From Phycisphaerae bacterium (GTDB lineage Bacteria; Planctomycetota; Phycisphaerae; UBA1845; Fen-1342), in contig JAFGRR010000449.1 in NCBI GenBank assembly GCA_016935035.1, forward strand, positions 1 to 11,327: a stretch of 11,327 nucleotides of DNA. Direction: 5' to 3'. Of this stretch, positions 1-6,799 are shown piece by piece. The first letter of the stretch is position 1, and each line of letters opens with the position of its first letter. The translations under genes and the position numbers were made by a program. The notes under the pieces are model-generated. The model ran no database searches, was not told the DNA's origin, and saw nothing but the letters and a program-made list of their open reading frames with translations.

Positions 1-1
1 G

Positions 2-1558
2 ATTCCGCTGCAGTTGCGTGGCGATGACTGGCCGGCGACGGTTGAGGTGCGCGGCGAAGTGTATTGGCCGCGGCCGGATTTCGAAGCGATGAATCAGCGG
101 CTGGAAGGGGCCGGCGAGCAGCGGTTTGCCAACCCGCGCAATGCCACCGCCGGTACTTTGAAGCAGCTTGACTCGCGCAAGGTTGCGCAGCGCGGCCTCG
201 CGTTTGTGTGTCACGGCTACGGCGTGATTGAACCGTTTCCGAATGGGGCCGCGCTACAGACCGAGCTGTTCGAGCATCTGCGCGAGTGGGGGTTGCCGAC
301 CAGCCCGCTGATGCGGCGTTACGTTGACATCGATGGATTGATTGCAGAGCTGGAAAACTGGAACGAGCAGCGTTTCACGCTTGATTACGACATCGATGGG
401 TTGGTGGTGAAGGTCAATCAGCTCGCATTGCGCGACGAGTTGAGATCAACGAGCCGTGCACCGCGCTGGTGCATCGCGTACAAGTTCGCCGCCGAGCAGG
501 CACAGACCGTCGTCGAAGCCGTGACATTCCAGGTCGGCAAGCTCGGGACGATTACGCCGGTGGCGAACCTGCGGCCCGTGCAACTGGCGGGCACGACGGT
601 GAGGCGCGCGAGCCTGCACAATTTCGACCACGTTGAGCGGCTCGGCCTGCACGAGGGTGACACGGTCACGATCGAGAAGGCGGGCGAGATCATCCCGCAG
701 GTTGTCGATGTTGACGCGAGCGTTCGAGGCGCCAAGGCAAAGGCGGTCAAGCCGCCGACCGCCTGCCCGGAGTGTGGCGGCGATGTCGCCCAGGACGAGG
801 GCGGCGTGTATCTGCGCTGCATCAACCCAGCGTGTCCGGCCCAGTTGGTCGAGCGGCTGCGTTTCTTCTGTGGCCGCAACCAGATGGACATCGAAGGCGC
901 CGGGGCGGTGCTGGTCGAAATGCTCGTCAAGAACGGCCTGGTGCACAATTACGGCGATCTGTACCGGCTCGCCGACAAACGCGACGACCTCGTGCAACTC
1001 GAACGCATGGGCGAAAAAAGCGCCGACAACCTGCTAGCCGGCATCGAGGCCAGCAAGAAACAGCCGCTCGCACGCCTGCTGGCGGCGTTGAATATCCGCC
1101 ACATCGGCAGCAACACCGCCGAGTTGTTGGCCAACGCGTTTGGCGACATGGATGCGATCATGGTGGCCAGCGACGAGGCATTTCAGGAAGTTGAGGGCGT
1201 CGGCCCCGAGGTGGCGCGGTCGCTGCGGACGTGGCTCGATAGCGAAGCGGGCAAGGCGGCTGTCGCCAATCTGAAATCGCTGGGCCTCAACATGGAGCAG
1301 CCGCGCGACGAACTGCCCGCCGGCGCCGCCGTCCTGACCGGCAAGACGCTGGTCATCACCGGCACGTTGGAACACTATTCGCGCAAAGAAGCCGAAGACC
1401 TGATCAAACACCTGGGCGGCAAAGCCAGCAGCAGCGTCAGCAAGAAGACCGATTACTTGGTTGCCGGCCGCGAGGCGGGCAGCAAACTCGAAAAAGCCCA
1501 GAAACTCGGGGTGACGGTCCTCGACGAGGCGGCATTTCGAAAGATGGTTGGCGAGTAG
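2..1558 (+). CDS. ligA: NAD-dependent DNA ligase LigA, 5'-truncated by window edge
   Basis: NAD-dependent DNA ligase seals nicks in duplex DNA during replication and repair, using NAD to adenylate the enzyme and then the 5' phosphate. The reading frame is open from base 2, so the gene begins outside the window; about 160 N-terminal residues, with the NAD-binding Ia domain and the KxDG adenylation lysine, are missing. Counting the codon at base 14 as residue 1, I see the nucleotidyltransferase motif EVRGEV near residue 11, FANPRNATAGTLKQLD near 38, and DYDIDGLVVKVN near 124, which carries a conserved lysine. An OB-fold region follows. A four-cysteine zinc finger has Cys251, Cys254, Cys269 and Cys274, helix-hairpin-helix repeats span roughly 330-410, and a C-terminal BRCT domain starts near 437 (GKTLVITGTL). 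The visible 514 residues plus the missing part match the usual length of about 670. The gene runs toward the URO-D-like gene. Identification is secure; the truncation is a window artefact. Confidence 0.97.
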   Translation: MPLQLRGDDWPATVEVRGEVYWPRPDFEAMNQRLEGAGEQRFANPRNATAGTLKQLDSRKVAQRGLAFVCHGYGVIEPFPNGAALQTELFEHLREWGLPTSPLMRRYVDIDGLIAELENWNEQRFTLDYDIDGLVVKVNQLALRDELRSTSRAPRWCIAYKFAAEQAQTVVEAVTFQVGKLGTITPVANLRPVQLAGTTVRRASLHNFDHVERLGLHEGDTVTIEKAGEIIPQVVDVDASVRGAKAKAVKPPTACPECGGDVAQDEGGVYLRCINPACPAQLVERLRFFCGRNQMDIEGAGAVLVEMLVKNGLVHNYGDLYRLADKRDDLVQLERMGEKSADNLLAGIEASKKQPLARLLAALNIRHIGSNTAELLANAFGDMDAIMVASDEAFQEVEGVGPEVARSLRTWLDSEAGKAAVANLKSLGLNMEQPRDELPAGAAVLTGKTLVITGTLEHYSRKEAEDLIKHLGGKASSSVSKKTDYLVAGREAGSKLEKAQKLGVTVLDEAAFRKMVGE

Positions 1559-1574
1559 GACGTGAGATCGCAAA

Positions 1575-1604
1575 TATAGCGGCCGACGTCTCGTTGGCCG
1601 TCTT
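1575..1604 (+). repeat. REP unit A (GTAG-type palindrome, variant ATAG foot)
   Basis: A hairpin with left arm CGGCCGACG at 1580-1588, loop TCT, and right arm CGTTGGCCG at 1592-1600. One G-T wobble sits in the 9-bp stem. It is preceded by ATAG (1576-1579), one base off the GTAG foot seen in the sister copies, and followed by TCTT. It is 28/30 identical to the reverse complement of unit C. It lies 17 bases after the ligA stop. Confidence 0.85.
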
Positions 1605-1617
1605 GATAGTCATGTGG

Positions 1618-1643
1618 CGTCAGGCACGGAGGCCTGGCGCTAC
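1618..1643 (-). repeat. REP-like unit B, second sequence family with GTAG foot
   Basis: Read on the minus strand, a GTAG foot (1640-1643) is followed by an arm CGCCAGGC, a 6-base loop, and an arm GCCTGACG (1618-1625). The stem is 8 bp with one wobble pair. It shares the GTAG foot and hairpin plan of units A and C but has a different stem sequence, so it looks like a second REP family sitting inside the A-C pair. Only one copy is present in this window, so its status as a dispersed repeat is inferred. Confidence 0.6.
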
Positions 1644-1660
1644 ACAACTGCGAAGAAACA

Positions 1661-1690
1661 AAGACGGCCGACGAGACGTCGGCCGCTACA
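1661..1690 (-). repeat. REP unit C (GTAG-type palindrome), inverted partner of A
   Basis: On the minus strand this reads GTAG (1686-1689), arm CGGCCGACG, loop TCT, arm CGTCGGCCG, then TCTT. The 9-bp stem is perfect (1665-1673 with 1677-1685). With unit A it forms an inverted pair with the feet facing outward. A run of seven G (1691-1697) separates it from the stop codon of the URO-D-like gene. Confidence 0.88.
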
Positions 1691-1704
1691 GGGGGGGCCG
1701 GCAA

Positions 1705-2790
1705 CTACAGGCGGCCGTCGAATTGCATGACGGTTTCGATCATGCTGAGGTAGTTGGCGACGGGGATGTAGTTGGGGATGCTGTTGCCGCTGCCGGCGGC
1801 GTAGCCTCCGGCGGGGGCGACGTGTCCGAGGATCTCGCGCACGCGCCGGCGAATCGCGGCATCCTCGCCGACCGACAGCAGATGCACGTCAACGCCGCCG
1901 AGCACCGCGATCTTGTCGTGCCACTGGTCGTAGAACTGCTCCACCGGCTGAATGCCGTCCTCGAAACTGTGCTTGGCGTCGATGCCAACTTCATCGACGA
2001 GAGTCGGCATGATGTCGGCGGTGTTGCCGCACGAGTGCAGGATGAAGGGCTTGCCGTGCTTGTGGGCTAGCTCGGCGAAGCGCTTGTACCACGGAAAAAC
2101 GTGCTTCGTCAGCACTTTGGGCGAGATCAGCAGCCCGTGCTTGTGGCCGAGGTCGTCACCGAGCCAGAGGGCGCAGATCGAGTCGTGTTGGCAGTACGTC
2201 TCGAACACGCTGTGGATCGTCTGGCCGACGCGGTCGATGACGGCGGCGACGAGTTCCGGATCGCGCCGCGTCATGAGCATCAGCCGCTGCATGCCGAGCA
2301 GGTCCATGGCGAATTCGAGCACGCCGCCTGAGAAGCCGATGAGTTTCATCCCGTCCGGCAGGGCCGCGGTCGCCGCTTCGACCGGTCCGAAGTCGATGTC
2401 GCTCGGCTTGGGCCAATTGAACTGTTCGAAGTCGGCGAGTGAGCCGATCGGACCGTTGTGTTCGTCGGTCCATTGGCGCTGGCCGTCGCTGAGATCTGAA
2501 GGATCCTGTCCGATGACGCGCTGCACGTCCCAGGGGATCGGGGCCGAGACTTTTGCGATGTCGTAGCCGAGGCGATGGTGTACGCGGATGGCGCGTTCGA
2601 CGGCGCTGCGCAGGTCCGCGCGCGGGTCGGAGAATGCCGGCGCGGGCTCGTCCAGCAACGCGGCTACCGCTTCGGAGGCAACCGCGAGTTCGATCAGCGG
2701 CACACGGTCGGCGGACTCACGCCGCAGAATTCGGAGAAAGCGGCGATAGTCGGGTTTGGGTTTCGGCAGTTTCTCGACGCGTGGGTGCAT
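1705..2790 (-). CDS. Uroporphyrinogen decarboxylase-like / corrinoid methyltransferase-fold protein
   Basis: A 361-residue protein of the URO-D superfamily (COG0407-like TIM barrel), which includes HemE and the Zn-dependent methylcobamide:CoM methyltransferases MtaA/MtbA. Visible landmarks are an N-terminal YRRFLRILRRESADRVPLIE segment (residues 15-34), GDDLGHKHGLLISP (211-224), ILHSCGN (250-256) holding the His252-x-Cys254 pair that binds zinc in MtaA-type enzymes, and GGVDVHLL (298-305). The arginine-rich substrate motif that opens true HemE (RxPxWxMRQAG type) is absent, so haem synthesis is unlikely. The distal cysteine ligand of MtaA-type enzymes is not evident; the matching C-terminal loop reads AAGSGNSIPN (331-340). 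No signal peptide is seen, so it is probably cytoplasmic. The ATG at 2790 has a GGTGAG ribosome-binding site five bases upstream. It is divergent from the exported PHP hydrolase gene and convergent with ligA. The substrate is unknown. Confidence 0.88.
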   Translation of the reverse strand: MHPRVEKLPKPKPDYRRFLRILRRESADRVPLIELAVASEAVAALLDEPAPAFSDPRADLRSAVERAIRVHHRLGYDIAKVSAPIPWDVQRVIGQDPSDLSDGQRQWTDEHNGPIGSLADFEQFNWPKPSDIDFGPVEAATAALPDGMKLIGFSGGVLEFAMDLLGMQRLMLMTRRDPELVAAVIDRVGQTIHSVFETYCQHDSICALWLGDDLGHKHGLLISPKVLTKHVFPWYKRFAELAHKHGKPFILHSCGNTADIMPTLVDEVGIDAKHSFEDGIQPVEQFYDQWHDKIAVLGGVDVHLLSVGEDAAIRRRVREILGHVAPAGGYAAGSGNSIPNYIPVANYLSMIETVMQFDGRL

Positions 2791-2838
2791 GCTGTCTCAC
2801 CGCGTGCGGCATTTGGGTTCGCCTGGGACCGTCACGTT

Positions 2839-2847
2839 AGTATAGCA
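2839..2847 (-). promoter_or_regulatory. Extended -10 promoter for the URO-D-like gene
   Basis: On the minus strand the sequence reads TGCTATACT: a TG extension, one base, and TATACT (5/6 match to TATAAT). No convincing -35 box lies 16-18 bases upstream, which extended -10 promoters can tolerate. Transcription would start near 2832, giving a leader of about 40 bases before the ATG at 2790. This is prediction from sequence only. Confidence 0.5.
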
Positions 2848-2878
2848 GTTCGGGCTTCGAACGATGTAGCGGGCGGCG

Positions 2879-2907
2879 TTACCAAATGTACGCAGGCTTG
2901 CTATCAT
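2879..2907 (+). promoter_or_regulatory. Sigma70-type promoter for the propeller-PHP hydrolase gene
   Basis: TTACCA (2879-2884, 4/6 to TTGACA), a 17-base spacer, and TATCAT (2902-2907, 5/6 to TATAAT). The spacer ends in TGC, so this is also an extended -10 promoter. Start near 2914 would leave a leader of about 30 bases containing the AGGAG ribosome-binding site (2931-2935), nine bases before the ATG at 2945. Confidence 0.6.
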
Positions 2908-2944
2908 ACTCTGATGCGCCAACTTCTTTCAGGAGCGACTCACC

Positions 2945-5443
2945 ATGGCCCATGACTTCCTCATTCCGATGACTGGTTCGCAGTCCTGCACTCGGCGGCA
3001 CGCGATCAAGGTTCTTGCGGCGGGTGTGGGCGGCATATTGCTGGGGGCGAAGCTGCCGCGCGCGATGGCGGATTTGCCGTGGGCCGAGATTCCGCCGGCG
3101 ACGCCGCTGGGCCCGGATGATCTGCCGCTGACGATCTGTGACGGCCAGTCGTATGGCAACGCCGGCCGCCAAGCCGCTCCGACACTTGCGCTGGGGCCAG
3201 ACGGCAAGACACTATGGACGAGTTGGGCCGAATTGAACCGTGAGCGTGAGACCATTTGCCTGCGCTCACTGTCCATGACGGACGGCAAGTGGAGCGACGC
3301 ACTGTTGGTATCAGAAGCCGGTCAGAACGCGGCCACGTACGAATCAGAAACGGTCGTCGTCGGCCAGAGACTTGTCGTTGTTTGGTCGCAATGGGAGGGA
3401 GATGGCTGGTCGCTGTACGCGCGCGGCTTTGATCCGGCGAGCGGCATGCTCGGCACGCCGCAACTCCTCGCCGGCGGCGCCGGTAAGCACGAGATACACA
3501 TCCACCCAGCCATCGCCGCGACAGATAAGCGAGCACTCGTTGTCTGGCAGACAAAACCCGCAGGGGTTGGGCAGAGCTTTACGTATGGGCAATTACTCGA
3601 CTCAGGCGGTACGCCGATCGGCGATCATCTGAGCATTGGGGTCTACGAGGGACGCGACTGCTGCCGCCCGGCAGTAGCCGCCGCCCCCGACGGCACTCGA
3701 TTCGCCGTCGCGTTCGAACGCCAGGACTCCCCCGGCACCCAGAACATCTATGTCACAGAAGTCAGCGCGAATGACGGGGACGTCGCCGGACTACAGCAAG
3801 TGACCCGGCATCCCGCGAGTGATCTCGCGCCGGCAGTTGCCTATTCGCCCGATGGCGGGTGGCTGTGGGTCGCGTGGCAGTCGAATCGGCGTGGCGATGA
3901 CGGTTGGGACATCACGCCATGGTATCGGCTGGCTGGTTTGCGTATCAGCGACAACACGTGGCACGCGCCGGAGTTGACGGTGGCGCCGCGCGATACGAAC
4001 GATCATGGCACGGTGCAGGGCTTCGAGCTGGTGCGATTGGCGATCTCGCCGACCGGCGTGGTGTGCGTGCTGGGCCGCGCGTCGCACAACTTCTACGTGC
4101 AGTATCACACTTCCGAGGGATGTTCCGAGCTGTACCGGCTGCCGAAGGACGGTTGGGGCGGACGTGGCCGGTTGATGTATGGCGTGTTCGACGCGGACAG
4201 TCACCTGTGGGTCGCGCGACGTGATCTGAGCACGAATATGCTGCATCGCGTCAGCGGATTCGAAGGGCTCTCCGGTCCACCGGACGTGCAGCCGTACGCC
4301 GAGGCCACCACAACGACGGCCCCCGCGATTCTCAGTGGCAAGTCGCCGCGTCATGAGTGGCCGGAACCAACCGGCCCAACCAACGGATTCAAGCCGTACT
4401 TCGGCGACATTCACGGGCACTCTTGGCAGAGCGACGGCATGGGCGATCCGGAGCGGTCGTACATGCGGGCACGCGACATCTTCCGCGATAACTTCCACGT
4501 GTTGACCGATCATGACTTCTTCGTCGGCAAACGCCTCAACGACGCCCAGTGGCAGGAACAGAAGGACGTGGTGGAGCATTATCACGCACCGGGCGAGTTT
4601 GTGACGCTGTTTGGGCAGGAATGGACGACGCCGCGCACCAATCTCAAGCACGGTTGGGGCCACTTCAACATATACACAGCTGATCCGACGATCCCGATGT
4701 TCGACCACAAGGACGAGCGCTGGCGCGATCTGCCCGATCTCTACAACGCCATCCGCAAGTACAACGCAATCGCGATCCCGCACCATATCGGCTGGACCGG
4801 TGCCCCGTGGGATCAGATTGATCTGCAACTCACGCCCGTGACCGAGATCTGCTCGGTGCACGGGGCGTTTGAGTACGAAGGCAACACGCCGATCCGTCAT
4901 CGCGGCGGCATGAGCGGCTGCTTCTACCGCGACGGGCTGGCCAAAGGGCTGCGCATTGGCGTCGCCGGCGGCACCGATCAGCACGGGCTCACCTGGCACC
5001 ACGGGGTGTGTTGGAAGCGCAACGCGTTTCGCGCTGGGCTGACCGGCATCTGGGCGCCGGAACTCTCGCGAGAGGCCGTGCTTAACGCTTTTCGCGCCCG
5101 GCGCACGTTCGCGACCACCGGCGTGAAGATGCAGCTTTACGTCACCGTCAATAACGAGTTGATGGGCGGCGTGGCGAAACTTGATGGCCCGCCGAAGATC
5201 AATGTCGATGTTGCCGTCGCGCCCGACAAGGGCAATCTGGCCTGGCTGGAGATCGTACGCGACGGCGTTGTCATCAACCGTTTCGGTGGCGAGGCCCAGC
5301 GCAGCCGGTACACCTTCACCGACGAGAACTGCCCGCTGCTGCACCGCGCGGTGGCCAACAACGAGTGCAGCTACTACCTGCGAGTGGTTCTGGCGAACGA
5401 CAACATGGCGTGGAGCAGCCCGGTGTGGGTGACGCGCGCGTAG
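2945..5443 (+). CDS. Tat-exported beta-propeller / PHP-domain metal-dependent hydrolase
   Basis: An 832-residue exported protein. Residues 1-42 form a twin-arginine signal: CTRRHAIKVL (15-24), a hydrophobic stretch, and a likely cut after AMA (40-42). Residues about 75-430 carry a repeated motif, P(A/T)(V/I/L)A..PDG......(W/F), near 79, 188, 241 and 296. Related strands lie near 131, 363 and 412. Spacing is about 53-67 residues, as expected for blades of a beta-propeller of sialidase/TolB type. Residues about 480-740 look like a PHP-type (DUF3604-like) metal hydrolase: FGDIHGHS with Asp488, His490 and His492, SDG (496-498), LTDHD (520-524), PHH (612-614), and GGTDQHG with Asp678 and His680. 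A small beta-rich C-terminal segment follows. The ATG start has AGGAG nine bases upstream, supporting the choice. PHP domains usually cleave phosphoesters, but the actual substrate cannot be read from the sequence. The TAG stop lies inside a REP element. A metallophosphoesterase gene follows 153 bases on, also Tat-exported. Confidence 0.82.
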   Translation: MAHDFLIPMTGSQSCTRRHAIKVLAAGVGGILLGAKLPRAMADLPWAEIPPATPLGPDDLPLTICDGQSYGNAGRQAAPTLALGPDGKTLWTSWAELNRERETICLRSLSMTDGKWSDALLVSEAGQNAATYESETVVVGQRLVVVWSQWEGDGWSLYARGFDPASGMLGTPQLLAGGAGKHEIHIHPAIAATDKRALVVWQTKPAGVGQSFTYGQLLDSGGTPIGDHLSIGVYEGRDCCRPAVAAAPDGTRFAVAFERQDSPGTQNIYVTEVSANDGDVAGLQQVTRHPASDLAPAVAYSPDGGWLWVAWQSNRRGDDGWDITPWYRLAGLRISDNTWHAPELTVAPRDTNDHGTVQGFELVRLAISPTGVVCVLGRASHNFYVQYHTSEGCSELYRLPKDGWGGRGRLMYGVFDADSHLWVARRDLSTNMLHRVSGFEGLSGPPDVQPYAEATTTTAPAILSGKSPRHEWPEPTGPTNGFKPYFGDIHGHSWQSDGMGDPERSYMRARDIFRDNFHVLTDHDFFVGKRLNDAQWQEQKDVVEHYHAPGEFVTLFGQEWTTPRTNLKHGWGHFNIYTADPTIPMFDHKDERWRDLPDLYNAIRKYNAIAIPHHIGWTGAPWDQIDLQLTPVTEICSVHGAFEYEGNTPIRHRGGMSGCFYRDGLAKGLRIGVAGGTDQHGLTWHHGVCWKRNAFRAGLTGIWAPELSREAVLNAFRARRTFATTGVKMQLYVTVNNELMGGVAKLDGPPKINVDVAVAPDKGNLAWLEIVRDGVVINRFGGEAQRSRYTFTDENCPLLHRAVANNECSYYLRVVLANDNMAWSSPVWVTRA

Positions 5444-5468
5444 CGGCCGACGTCTCGTCGGCCGTCTT
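5440..5468 (+). repeat. REP unit D; its GTAG foot contains the upstream stop codon
   Basis: GTAG (5440-5443), arm CGGCCGACG (5444-5452), loop TCT, arm CGTCGGCCG (5456-5464), then TCTT. It is identical over 29 bases to the reverse complement of unit C. The TAG at 5441-5443 is the stop codon of the propeller-PHP gene, so coding sequence and repeat overlap by four bases. Confidence 0.9.
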
Positions 5469-5511
5469 TATCGTTGAGCGTCTATTGAACAGAGACAGTG
5501 TTCCTGCCATC

Positions 5512-5540
5512 CGAACGGCCGACGAGACGTCGGCCACTAC
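5512..5540 (-). repeat. REP unit E, inverted partner of D
   Basis: On the minus strand: GTAG (5537-5540), T, GGCCGACG, loop TCT, then CGTCGGCCG. The outermost stem pair is a T-G wobble. With unit D it forms an inverted pair, feet outward, 43 bases apart; that spacer is unlike the spacer of the A-C pair. Confidence 0.87.
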
Positions 5541-5596
5541 AGAGCGCACTCGATACGCTTGGTACTGTCCATCCAACGCACAATCTGGAGCAGCAG

Positions 5597-6637
5597 ATGG
5601 CGATTACCCGACGCGAATTCATCGGCGGTACGCTGTCAGCGGGGGCGGCGGCTGTCTCGCTGCTTGCCATCGGTGCAAACGACGAAACGGCGGCGACGAG
5701 CGCCGAGTTCACCTTTGTGCATCTGACCGACATGCACGTCACGCCCAAGCGCTGGGGCGACAAGGGCTATCGCGCGTGCATCGAGAGCATCCGCGATCTG
5801 AAGCCGCGGCCGGCCTTTGTGTTGATGGGCGGCGATCTAGCCTTCGACGGGCTGTACACGCCCAAGGCCGACTTCGAGGAGCACATTCGGCTGTACAAGG
5901 AGATCTCCGACGGTCTGGGCGTGCCGTACTACCACTGCATGGGCAATCACGATGTGCTCGGCTGGTCCGGTCGGCGGAAGGTGCCGGCGAGCGATACCGA
6001 ACTCGGCAAGAAGATGATCATGGACCGCCTGGAGTGGGAACGGAGCTACTACAGCTTCGATTTTGGCGGCTGGCACTTCGCCGTGCTCGACAGCATCCAC
6101 CCCAGGCAGATGGATCACGGGCCTGGATATGAGCCGCGCATCGGTGACGAGCAAATCGAATGGTTGGCACACGATCTCGGCGCCGCCGGCGATCGGCCCA
6201 AGGTTGCCGTCACGCACATCGCCGCCTTCTGCAATCTCGGCCAGATCAATGGAGACGCCGACCGTAAGGCGATGGACGGCAGCATGGTCCTGGCCGACAA
6301 CGTCAAGTTGCGGCAGGTGCTGGAGCGGCACCAAGTAAAAGCCTTGCTTCAGGGTCATAGCCACCGCCTCGAGGAGTATCGCCTCAACGACGTGTGGTAT
6401 TTGACGAGTGCAGCGGCGAGCGGTGCCTGGTGGGCCGGAGATTGGGTTGGTTCGGCTCCGGGATATACGCTGTGTTGCTGTACGGCCGATAATCTGGCAT
6501 GGTCGCACAGAGTTTTTCCCTGGGCACCACATTTGGAGCCTGGGGACGATCTCGAACGGACGCGAATCGCCGAGCGCGAGGCGTTCGAGGCCGAGCAGAA
6601 GCGCCTGCGTGAGATGGAGCGTGCTGGCGGTGCATGA
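5597..6637 (+). CDS. Tat-exported calcineurin-like metallophosphoesterase
   Basis: A 346-residue member of the calcineurin-like metallophosphoesterase family, two-metal enzymes that hydrolyse phosphomonoesters or phosphodiesters. All five family motifs are visible in order: DMH (Asp45, His47), GGD (Asp80), GNHD (Asn117-His118-Asp119), TH (His207) and GHSH (His254, His256). The N-terminus ITRREFIGGTLSAGAAAVSL is a twin-arginine signal, so it acts outside the cytoplasm. The tail, from about residue 315, is highly charged and probably helical. I chose the ATG at 5597 because GGAG lies six bases upstream and the Tat signal begins right there; the frame stays open back to a GTG at 5498, but that extension would translate REP unit E and give a poor N-terminus. 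It follows the propeller-PHP hydrolase gene in the same direction and may be co-transcribed through the REP pair. CpdA-like cyclic-nucleotide phosphodiesterases share this fold, but export argues against a cAMP role. Confidence 0.92.
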   Translation: MAITRREFIGGTLSAGAAAVSLLAIGANDETAATSAEFTFVHLTDMHVTPKRWGDKGYRACIESIRDLKPRPAFVLMGGDLAFDGLYTPKADFEEHIRLYKEISDGLGVPYYHCMGNHDVLGWSGRRKVPASDTELGKKMIMDRLEWERSYYSFDFGGWHFAVLDSIHPRQMDHGPGYEPRIGDEQIEWLAHDLGAAGDRPKVAVTHIAAFCNLGQINGDADRKAMDGSMVLADNVKLRQVLERHQVKALLQGHSHRLEEYRLNDVWYLTSAAASGAWWAGDWVGSAPGYTLCCCTADNLAWSHRVFPWAPHLEPGDDLERTRIAEREAFEAEQKRLREMERAGGA

Positions 6638-6718
6638 CTGGTGGGGGGACAGCTTTGGCGGCGGTAATCGGACCGGCGTCGGAGGCGCATTTGCCTTGAT
6701 TATGCAACTTTGACCGGC

Positions 6719-6738
6719 TACGGTAGAACATACGGTAG
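6719..6738 (+). repeat. Short direct repeat TACGGTAG x2
   Basis: Two exact 8-base copies, 12 bases start to start, in the upstream region of the PEP-CTERM gene. The 12-base period is close to one helical turn, so it could be a binding site for a dimeric regulator, but a chance repeat is possible. Confidence 0.4.
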
Positions 6739-6799
6739 GGAAGGTTTGCGCCAGGGGTCCGGTCTGACCTTCCAATTGGGCGTCTCACGTCATGCCAAG

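Noticed and set aside
1575..1690. A MITE-type transposon with 30-bp terminal inverted repeats
   Set aside because: No target-site duplication is visible at the ends, and the spacer differs from that of the 5440-5540 pair, which fits paired REPs better than copies of one element.
1705..2790. Calling the URO-D-like gene hemE
   Set aside because: The N-terminal arginine motif of uroporphyrinogen decarboxylase is absent and the His-x-Cys motif points to the methyltransferase branch.
3791..5344. A 517-codon open frame on the minus strand, antisense to the propeller-PHP gene
   Set aside because: It is the complement of a gene with clear domains, a Tat signal and a ribosome-binding site; long antisense frames are common in GC-rich genes with strong third-position GC. 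Its translation shows no domain.
5498..5596. N-terminal extension of the metallophosphoesterase from a GTG at 5498
   Set aside because: It would translate REP unit E and place 33 extra residues before a Tat signal; the ATG at 5597 has GGAG at good spacing.
6682..6698. A sigma54 (-24/-12) promoter for the PEP-CTERM gene
   Set aside because: GG-N10-GC spacing and TTGC are present, but the -24 element lacks the GGCAC core and the site is about 245 bases from the start codon.
5837..6775. A 312-codon minus-strand open frame over the metallophosphoesterase
   Set aside because: The opposite strand has all five metallophosphoesterase motifs; this frame has no recognisable domain.
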